Shown here: piece after piece, positions 1-4,555 of the stretch | Numbering within the stretch: the stretch's first letter is position 1 | How the letters are laid out: each line of letters begins with the position of its first letter | Origin: a bacterium UBP17_UBA6191 | GTDB lineage: Bacteria; Muiribacteriota; UBA6191 | Reading direction: 5' to 3' | DNA length: 8,949 bases | Assembly (NCBI GenBank): GCA_002422125.1 | Contig: DITF01000327.1 | Coordinates: forward strand, 1-8,949 | The notes under the pieces: generated by a model | Databases searched by the model: none | What the model was told of the DNA's origin: nothing | The model's input: only the letters and a program-made list of their open reading frames with translations | Position numbers and translations under genes: made by a program

Positions 1-34
1 TAAATCCCCAGCCAGCGACTTTAAAAAAGGTGGG

Positions 35-643
35 ATGCAAGAATTGTCCCTTTTAAGGACCCTGGATAGTCTTGTTTCTGCTTTTGTGCAAAATGTGGGA
101 CCCATGAAAGAGTTTTCCCTAAAATCTTTGCAGACGGCCAAAATTTTGACCAGAGATATTGATCTATCTGGTCTTGGACAGATCAGCCTTGATGGTGGGA
201 AGGTCAAAAGCTCAATCTATGGCACCTATTCCGAACAACAAAAACTTCAGGCACAGTATTTGAAGGCATACAAAATTTATCAGGAGGGGAATTGTACCGA
301 GGCTTTAAAGCTACTTTTATCAGTTTCGAACCCATCTGTTTTTGAATTGAGGTTTGCCATTGAGCTGGCGAAACAGTGTGAGAAAGACAAAGAATCCGAG
401 ATTAGACAGAAACTTTTTGCCCTGGATTCCCAAGATTATGAAAACCTTCTGTTTTTAGCCAATCAGGCTTATCAACTAGGAGATCATGCCAAGGCCAGAA
501 GTCTTTATGTTAGACTTTTGAATACGGCTTATGTCCAGGAGGCAGAAAGACAGATCAAGATTATTGATGGTGGGGGCAGCCATCGTTTGCGGGAACTGTT
601 GAACAGGCAAAGAGAAGAAGCTAAAACGAATGGGGAACAGTAG
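35..643 (+). CDS. TPR-like protein of unknown function; 5' end may lie outside the window
   Basis: I do not recognise this protein beyond its repeat type. Read from the ATG at 35 it has 202 residues. Two stretches look like tetratricopeptide helix pairs: about residues 74-98, with the A-Y-x-x-Y-x-x-G-x-x-x-E-A-L pattern, and about 135-167, with L-A-x-x-A-Y-x-x-G-D-x-x-x-A-R. The C-terminus (about 184-200) is charged and probably helical. There is no signal peptide from this start, so a cytoplasmic adaptor role is plausible but not shown. AAAAAAGG at 23-30 lies 4 bases before the ATG and could be a Shine-Dalgarno site. However, the frame is open back to base 2 with no stop, so this may be the C-terminal part of a longer protein; the TAA at 1-3 is in another frame and could instead end an upstream gene. 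The stop codon overlaps the nadK start by one base, so the two are probably cotranscribed and translationally coupled. Confidence 0.65.
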   Translation: MQELSLLRTLDSLVSAFVQNVGPMKEFSLKSLQTAKILTRDIDLSGLGQISLDGGKVKSSIYGTYSEQQKLQAQYLKAYKIYQEGNCTEALKLLLSVSNPSVFELRFAIELAKQCEKDKESEIRQKLFALDSQDYENLLFLANQAYQLGDHAKARSLYVRLLNTAYVQEAERQIKIIDGGGSHRLRELLNRQREEAKTNGEQ

Positions 644-1512
644 TGAAAGAAACCGATCGTCGCCCTTTTGGACTGGTGTTTTTTGCCAAAAATCAGCGCT
701 GTGCCCAGTTATGCAACGAAGTGGCACGGTGGCTGCAAATTGAGAGGATTCCATTTTTTGTAGACGAATCTTCTGAGCTTCAGTTGTTTAACATTGATTA
801 TCTGCCTACTCACAGTCTGGCCTCACAATGCCAGTACATTATCGTCATTGGTGGAGATGGTTCTATTCTGAGAGCCTCTCGGTATTGCGCTCGTTATGGA
901 GCTATTCTGGTGGGGCTTCATGGGGGAACCAAAGGTTTTTTAACCCAGTTGAATGATAACAATTGGCAACAGGGGTTTTACCGTCTCTTGGAAGGCAATT
1001 TTCGCCTGCAAAAACGCTTGATGTTATCGGCTCAAGTATTAAGAGGTAATTCCAGTTTAAAAAAATTCATTGCTTTGAATGAGGCGGTCATTAAGGTCAG
1101 CTCTATTTCCAGAATTATGAATTTTAGGTTGGAGGTGAATGGGGCTTTGGTGGATGAGTATCCCGGAGACGGCATTCTGATCAGTACGCCCACTGGCTCT
1201 ACAGGATATTCTTTATCTGCGGGTGGGCCTTTGATTCAGCCGGAACACGACCTCTTGCTGATGTCTCCGATTTGTACCCATCGTTTTAAGGCTAGGCCCT
1301 GCGTTTTTCGCTCAGGAGATGAATTAATGGTCGAGGTTTTGCCCCACAGTCCCTGGGTGGCTTCTGAGGTGGCTCTAACCTTAGATGGGCAGGAGGGTTT
1401 TTTTTTGGAGGCTGGTGATAAGGTCAGGCTGGTAAGTTCACGATACAAGGTGAAAATGGCAGTCCTATTTGAACAGGATTTTTTTGCCACACTTCGCAGT
1501 AAGATCGATTAA
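643..1512 (+). CDS. nadK: NAD kinase (ATP or polyphosphate dependent)
   Basis: NAD kinase phosphorylates NAD to NADP and supplies the cell's NADPH pool in the cytoplasm. The protein has 289 residues, normal for the family. The diacylglycerol-kinase-like N-terminal domain carries GGDGS at 70-74, with catalytic Asp72. The family usually has GGDGT. The GxNxGxLGFLT segment is present as GLHGGTKGFLT (91-101), with His for Asn. The NAD-binding pair Asn146-Glu147 is in the ALNE motif, followed by D176-G177 and the glycine-rich TPTGSTGYSLSAGGP (182-196), which is canonical. A conserved SPIC..H....RP segment follows. The start is GTG at 643, sharing its G with the TAG stop of the preceding gene; GGGGAA at 632-637 is a modest Shine-Dalgarno match 5 bases upstream. 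A run of nine T lies at 1398-1406 inside the gene. The family call is firm; the cofactor preference cannot be read from sequence. Confidence 0.96.
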   Translation: MKETDRRPFGLVFFAKNQRCAQLCNEVARWLQIERIPFFVDESSELQLFNIDYLPTHSLASQCQYIIVIGGDGSILRASRYCARYGAILVGLHGGTKGFLTQLNDNNWQQGFYRLLEGNFRLQKRLMLSAQVLRGNSSLKKFIALNEAVIKVSSISRIMNFRLEVNGALVDEYPGDGILISTPTGSTGYSLSAGGPLIQPEHDLLLMSPICTHRFKARPCVFRSGDELMVEVLPHSPWVASEVALTLDGQEGFFLEAGDKVRLVSSRYKVKMAVLFEQDFFATLRSKID

Positions 1513-1543
1513 CCATGGAGCAAAAGTGTGATACAATTCTCCC
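1509..1543 (+). promoter_or_regulatory. Probable promoter for the usp gene, predicting a leaderless mRNA
   Basis: TACAAT at 1532-1537 matches the -10 consensus in five of six bases and is preceded by TG plus one base (1529-1531), giving an extended -10. TTAACC at 1509-1514 is a four-of-six -35 match at a 17-base spacing. Exactly six bases separate the -10 from the ATG at 1544, so transcription should begin at or next to the A of the start codon. No Shine-Dalgarno sequence lies within 15 bases of the ATG; the nearest purine run, GGAG, is over 20 bases away. The -35 overlaps the end of nadK. Confidence 0.55.
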
Positions 1544-2389
1544 ATGATTAAAAGCATTTTAGTCGGACTGGAGTCCGCAGAAAACAACCCAATTGTGACC
1601 AAGTATGCCATGGAACTCGGCAAGTTTTTTAATGCCGGGGTCACGGGAATGCATGTGCTTGATATTCGCAAGCTCTACAGCCCCTTTGTAGAAGATGTCT
1701 TTTACTCCATGGGCATGGCTTCGGTACCTAATTTTCAGGACATTGTCAGAAAAAGGCTTGTGGAAATCAGAGAAATTCTGCGCGATAGCTTTGAGCATGA
1801 CTTAAAGGACTACGGGGTCAGAGGTGAGTTTCGTTCTGGTGAGGGGATTGTTTCTGAGGTGCTTACGGCAGAATCCCATAGCCATGATTTGCTCGTAATT
1901 GGCACGAAGGGTGAAAGGTTTCGCGTAGCTGAAATTCTTTTGGGTTCTACTTTTGAAGAGGTTGTGCGTCGTGTGAATCGTCCGATTATTGTAGTGCCAG
2001 CCGCCTGCCAGAAGTTTTATGTGAAAAAAATTCTGTTAGCTTATGATGGCAGTGATAAAGCCTCCAACGCCCTACAGTTTGTAGTAAATGCCATTGAGGG
2101 CAAAGGTATTGCTTTGGAATACCTCGTGGTGCATGACAGTTTGATTGAAGATGCTCAGGCAGCCTTCGCTGAAGGCAAACGCTATCTGGAAAACCGTAAT
2201 GTGCCTTATCAGGCCACTCTCTTGCAGGGAGAGGCTGTGGAGTTGATTCTTCAACATGCCAAGCTGAATCATTGTGACATGATTGTGATGGGCTCCTATG
2301 ACAGAAGTTTTTTAAAGAATCTTCTTTTGGGGTCAACCACAGAAGAACTTTTATCCAAGGTAAATCTGCCAACTCTGTTGATGCGCTAG
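1544..2389 (+). CDS. Tandem-domain universal stress protein (UspA family)
   Basis: This is a 281-residue protein made of two UspA alpha/beta domains, about residues 1-150 and 158-281. UspA proteins are cytoplasmic, often nucleotide-binding, and induced by stress or growth arrest; their exact target is generally unknown. Each domain starts with the typical beta strand plus acidic turn (ILVGLES, ILLAYDGS) and ends with a hydrophobic strand after the nucleotide loop. In domain 1 the loop is GTKG (120-123) followed by GS at 134-135, a spacing one residue longer than the usual G-2x-G-9x-G(S/T). In domain 2 it is G250-S-Y-D253 with GS at 263-264, where the second Gly is replaced by Asp. ATP binding is therefore plausible in domain 1 and doubtful in domain 2. 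The ATG at 1544 puts the first beta strand right at the N-terminus, as is usual in the family, but has no Shine-Dalgarno site. The stop lies 2 bases before the tsaD start. Confidence 0.92.
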   Translation: MIKSILVGLESAENNPIVTKYAMELGKFFNAGVTGMHVLDIRKLYSPFVEDVFYSMGMASVPNFQDIVRKRLVEIREILRDSFEHDLKDYGVRGEFRSGEGIVSEVLTAESHSHDLLVIGTKGERFRVAEILLGSTFEEVVRRVNRPIIVVPAACQKFYVKKILLAYDGSDKASNALQFVVNAIEGKGIALEYLVVHDSLIEDAQAAFAEGKRYLENRNVPYQATLLQGEAVELILQHAKLNHCDMIVMGSYDRSFLKNLLLGSTTEELLSKVNLPTLLMR

Positions 2390-2391
2390 TC

Positions 2392-3420
2392 GTGGAAACC
2401 TCTCAGTTTTTGGGGCTGACCCTAGGGATTGAATCCTCTTGTGATGACACCTCATTGTGTGTTTTAAGGGGGGATAGTCAAATCCTTTGCCTTAAAAGAG
2501 TGTCTCAGGCAGACCTGCATGCTGAGTTTGGTGGAGTAGTTCCAGAAATTGCCGCTCGTGGTCATCTGGAAGCCATTTTCCCTTTGTTACAGGAGGTTCT
2601 AAAGGAGTCTCAGGTATTGTTGTCGGATATTGATTTATTCGCGGCAACTGCTGGTCCCGGCTTGATTGGTTCACTTCTGGTTGGTTTTCATATGGGTAAA
2701 ACTCTGGCTCTGATGAGTCAAAAGCCCTTTGTTGCTGTACATCATCTCGAGGCTCATTTCTGCGCCAATTATTTAGAGCAGGAGATCGTATATCCGGCTG
2801 TCGGCTTACTGGTTTCTGGCGGTCATTCCAGTCTCTATTTTTTACGAGAGCCTGGAGTATACGAGCTTATAGGAGAAAGTCGTGATGATGCCGTAGGTGA
2901 GGTTTACGATAAGGTAGGCCGTGAGCTTGGTCTTGGAGTAAATGCCGGGCCTGTAGTTGATAGGATTGCAGGATCCCATTCAGGTAAATGTGAGCTTGTT
3001 CTGACCCCACCAATGCTTCACAGTGGGAATTTTGACTTTAGCTTCAGCGGATTAAAAACAGCCGCATTAAGAGCTTGTCAGGATGGTTTCTCCAAAGAGG
3101 ATATCTGTTATGCCTTGCAGAAGGCTGTAGTGGAGGTTCTTTTAAAAAAGACCTTAAAAGCCAGAAAAGATACTAAGGCCAAATCGGTGGTGTTAGCAGG
3201 GGGAGTAGCGGCAAACTCTCAACTTCGTGCCTCTTTTCTTCAGGCATCATTAAAGGGTCAGTTTGTGTTAAGTGTTCCTTCGCTTAGACTGTGTACCGAC
3301 AATGGGGCCATGGTTGCCCGAGCCGGTTTGGAACGATATCTGCGCTATGGGCCCGATTCGTTGAGCACTCAGGCTTTTTCGCGTTTTCCATTGCACGACT
3401 ACAAAGGCTCTAAGATATAA
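2392..3420 (+). CDS. tsaD: tRNA N6-adenosine threonylcarbamoyltransferase TsaD (Kae1/Gcp/YgjD)
   Basis: TsaD transfers the threonylcarbamoyl group from threonylcarbamoyl-AMP to A37 of tRNAs reading ANN codons (t6A), working with TsaB and TsaE, neither of which is in this window. The protein has 342 residues, the usual length, with an ASKHA fold. Visible motifs are GIESSCDDTS (12-21), the metal-binding H118-L-E-A-H122, SGGHSSLY, GESRDDAVGEVYDKVGRELGL, FSFSGLKTA, GGVAAN for nucleotide binding, and TDNGAM with metal ligand Asp303 near the end. The start is GTG at 2392, just after the usp TAG, with no clear Shine-Dalgarno site, so reinitiation from usp is likely. A TTG at 2410 is an alternative that would still keep the first motif. 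It is the last plus-strand gene before a convergent neighbour. It is usually essential in bacteria. Confidence 0.97.
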   Translation: METSQFLGLTLGIESSCDDTSLCVLRGDSQILCLKRVSQADLHAEFGGVVPEIAARGHLEAIFPLLQEVLKESQVLLSDIDLFAATAGPGLIGSLLVGFHMGKTLALMSQKPFVAVHHLEAHFCANYLEQEIVYPAVGLLVSGGHSSLYFLREPGVYELIGESRDDAVGEVYDKVGRELGLGVNAGPVVDRIAGSHSGKCELVLTPPMLHSGNFDFSFSGLKTAALRACQDGFSKEDICYALQKAVVEVLLKKTLKARKDTKAKSVVLAGGVAANSQLRASFLQASLKGQFVLSVPSLRLCTDNGAMVARAGLERYLRYGPDSLSTQAFSRFPLHDYKGSKI

Positions 3421-3432
3421 GTTCTTAGGCAT

Positions 3433-3467
3433 AAAAAAAGCCCGAACCCAGTGAACTGGGCTCGGGC
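3433..3467 (-). terminator. Rho-independent terminator of the Bax-inhibitor-like gene
   Basis: GCCCGA (3440-3445) pairs with TCGGGC (3462-3467), and inside that, after one A/C mismatch, CCCAG (3447-3451) pairs with CTGGG (3456-3460) around a TGAA loop. Read on the minus strand the GC-rich stem is followed by seven T (complement of A at 3433-3439), the classic intrinsic terminator. It starts 18 bases after the minus-strand stop codon. On the plus strand the stem is followed by CAGAAGTTCG rather than a T run, so it should not terminate tsaD transcription efficiently. Confidence 0.85.
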
Positions 3468-3484
3468 CAGAAGTTCGTAAAGAA

Positions 3485-4246
3485 TTAGTCTCTATTTCCT
3501 AAAAGATTTAACAAATGCAAGAATAGATTCACAAAGTCAAGATACAGCATCAATGCGCCCATGATGGCTAACTTGTGTCCTGTCTCTGAGTATTCCATGC
3601 CGGTGATGTACTGTTCCTTGATTTTCTGTGCATCATACGCAGTCAGACCAACAAAAATGAAGACTGCGATACATGAGATAATCAGGGAAAACATCCCACT
3701 TTGCATGAATATATTGACCACCATGGCCAGAATCAGTCCAACTAAGCCCATCAAAAGTATGGAGCCCATGCTGGTCAAATCCTTTTTGGTAGTCAATCCA
3801 TAAACTGCCATCAGACCGAAGGTGCCCGATGTGATCATGAAAACAGATGCTACCGACGCTGGGGTGTAAGATGCCAGTATGGGAGCGATGGTCAGACCAT
3901 TTAGGAAAGAATACACAAAAAAGCTGATGGTACAGGTCGTCGTGCTCATGGAGTGAATTCTTGAGGCCAAAAACCACACTAAACCCAGCTCCACCAGCAT
4001 CAATGGAAACACCCATGGACGAATGGCGTAAAATATATCCCCATTACCCAAAACGATGTACGATGTTGCCGCTGTCAAAAACAGTCCCAGAAACATCCAT
4101 CCAAATACTTTTGCCAGATACGATGCCAGACCAGCCTGATCAATCGCTACCGCAGCGGCTTGAGGCTCGAAGCCAGGATGAGCAGAGTCATACCCATAAT
4201 CTGGATTATGTTGTTTCTCCTCATGCTGAGGCGTATGGTTTTGCAT
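3485..4246 (-). CDS. Bax inhibitor-1 family (YbhL/YccA-like) multi-pass membrane protein
   Basis: Read from the ATG at 4246 the protein has 253 residues. It has a polar His/Gln-rich N-terminal tail of about 40 residues, then seven hydrophobic segments, and ends with the family signatures GLTAYDAQKIKEQY and ALMLYLDFVNLFLHLLNLLG. These mark the Bax inhibitor-1/TMBIM (UPF0005) family in the inner membrane. Characterised members include a pH-sensitive calcium leak channel (Bacillus YetJ) and E. coli YccA, which modulates the FtsH protease; which applies here is not known. Start choice: a longer frame reaches 4330, but 4246 has a strong Shine-Dalgarno AAAGGAG (4252-4258, minus strand) 5 bases upstream and a promoter at 4278-4286. 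That promoter would lie inside the coding region of the longer version. The gene is alone on its strand, convergent with tsaD and divergent from mutL. Confidence 0.93.
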   Translation of the reverse strand: MQNHTPQHEEKQHNPDYGYDSAHPGFEPQAAAVAIDQAGLASYLAKVFGWMFLGLFLTAATSYIVLGNGDIFYAIRPWVFPLMLVELGLVWFLASRIHSMSTTTCTISFFVYSFLNGLTIAPILASYTPASVASVFMITSGTFGLMAVYGLTTKKDLTSMGSILLMGLVGLILAMVVNIFMQSGMFSLIISCIAVFIFVGLTAYDAQKIKEQYITGMEYSETGHKLAIMGALMLYLDFVNLFLHLLNLLGNRD

Positions 4247-4251
4247 TTCAA

Positions 4252-4258
4252 CTCCTTT
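4252..4258 (-). promoter_or_regulatory. Shine-Dalgarno site deciding the start of the Bax-inhibitor-like gene
   Basis: The minus strand reads AAAGGAG, then five bases (TTGAA), then ATG at 4246-4244. This is one of the best ribosome-binding sites in the window. It selects the 253-residue protein over the longer frame beginning at 4330. Confidence 0.8.
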
Positions 4259-4277
4259 TAACCAATTGTTTTGCCAC

Positions 4278-4286
4278 ATTATAACA
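4278..4286 (-). promoter_or_regulatory. Extended -10 promoter of the Bax-inhibitor-like gene
   Basis: On the minus strand the sequence is TGT-TATAAT, a perfect -10 (4278-4283) with a perfect upstream TG (4285-4286). No good -35 is present at 16-18 bases, as is common for extended -10 promoters. Predicted transcription start is near 4271, giving a leader of about 25 bases that contains the AAAGGAG site. Confidence 0.7.
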
Positions 4287-4342
4287 GATCGAAGTTTTTG
4301 TTTGCATAATTCGTGCCAAAATATATCCATCTGGAAAAATCT

Positions 4343-4366
4343 GGAATTCTATAAAATAGTTCTTCC
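4343..4366. repeat. Imperfect inverted repeat in the divergent intergenic region
   Basis: GGAA (4343-4346) and CTAT (4349-4352) mirror ATAG (4356-4359) and TTCC (4363-4366) around an AAA centre, with 2 and 3 unpaired bases between the arms. It is AT-rich and lies between the minus-strand promoter at 4278-4286 and the plus-strand element at 4374-4382. It could be an operator. It has no adjacent T run and is too weak to call a terminator. Confidence 0.3.
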
Positions 4367-4373
4367 AAAAAGT

Positions 4374-4382
4374 TGATATATT
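4374..4382 (+). promoter_or_regulatory. Possible extended -10 promoter upstream of the 40-residue ORF
   Basis: TGATATATT reads as TG plus one base followed by TATATT, a five-of-six -10 match. The same nine bases occur at 4541-4549 upstream of mutL. No convincing -35 is seen. A start near 4389 would leave a leader of about 20 bases before the ATG at 4410, including the G-run at 4398-4402. The intergenic stretch 4287-4409 otherwise shows only the inverted repeat. Confidence 0.4.
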
Positions 4383-4409
4383 GTGTAGTGTGTGCATGGG
4401 GGATGGTAT

Positions 4410-4532
4410 ATGAGTGATAAAACAAAAAATAATCAGGTTGTTAATAAAGAGAATAAGCCAGAGACAACCAAACCAGTGGAACAGAACAACACTGGTACCG
4501 GGATCTTTCGTCTTGGACTTTTTCGCAGCTAA
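4410..4532 (+). CDS. Possible small protein of 40 residues, no known family
   Basis: An ATG at 4410 opens a 40-codon frame ending in TAA at 4530-4532. The first 27 or so residues are polar and rich in Lys, Asn, Gln and Glu, with no hydrophobic stretch. The last dozen switch to Gly, Phe, Leu and Arg (GTGIFRLGLFRS), which looks like a short amphipathic or nucleic-acid-binding tail. GGGGGA at 4398-4403 lies 6 bases upstream and could act as a ribosome-binding site. The possible promoter at 4374-4382 is correctly placed. The frame ends 23 bases before mutL, and the mutL -35 region overlaps its last codons. I recognise no homologue. The frame may be chance, though the sharp compositional change and the upstream signals argue mildly for translation. 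An in-frame GTG at 4392 would add six residues. Confidence 0.4.
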   Translation: MSDKTKNNQVVNKENKPETTKPVEQNNTGTGIFRLGLFRS

Positions 4533-4555
4533 ATCGACTATGATATATTACGGGT
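4522..4555 (+). promoter_or_regulatory. Probable mutL promoter, predicting a leaderless mRNA
   Basis: TATATT at 4544-4549 with TG at 4541-4542 forms an extended -10. TTCGCA at 4522-4527 is a four-of-six -35 match at a 16-base spacing. The six bases ACGGGT separate the -10 from the ATG at 4556, so the predicted first transcribed base is the A of the start codon. There is no Shine-Dalgarno sequence. The layout is the same as in front of the usp gene. Confidence 0.55.

Noticed and set aside
1986..2372. Minus-strand 128-codon frame opposite the usp gene
   Set aside because: Composition is erratic, there is no domain or ribosome-binding signal, and it lies fully opposite a conserved coding region.
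3561..4284. Plus-strand open frames of 80 and 107 codons across the membrane-protein gene
   Set aside because: They are antisense to a clear family member, have no family features of their own and are best read as shadows.
4247..4330. N-terminal extension of the Bax-inhibitor-like protein to an ATG at 4330
   Set aside because: The extension has no ribosome-binding site, would contain the extended -10 promoter, and lacks family conservation; the ATG at 4246 has a strong AAAGGAG site.
4343..4366. Inverted repeat as an intrinsic terminator
   Set aside because: The stem is short, AT-rich and interrupted, and no T run follows on either strand.
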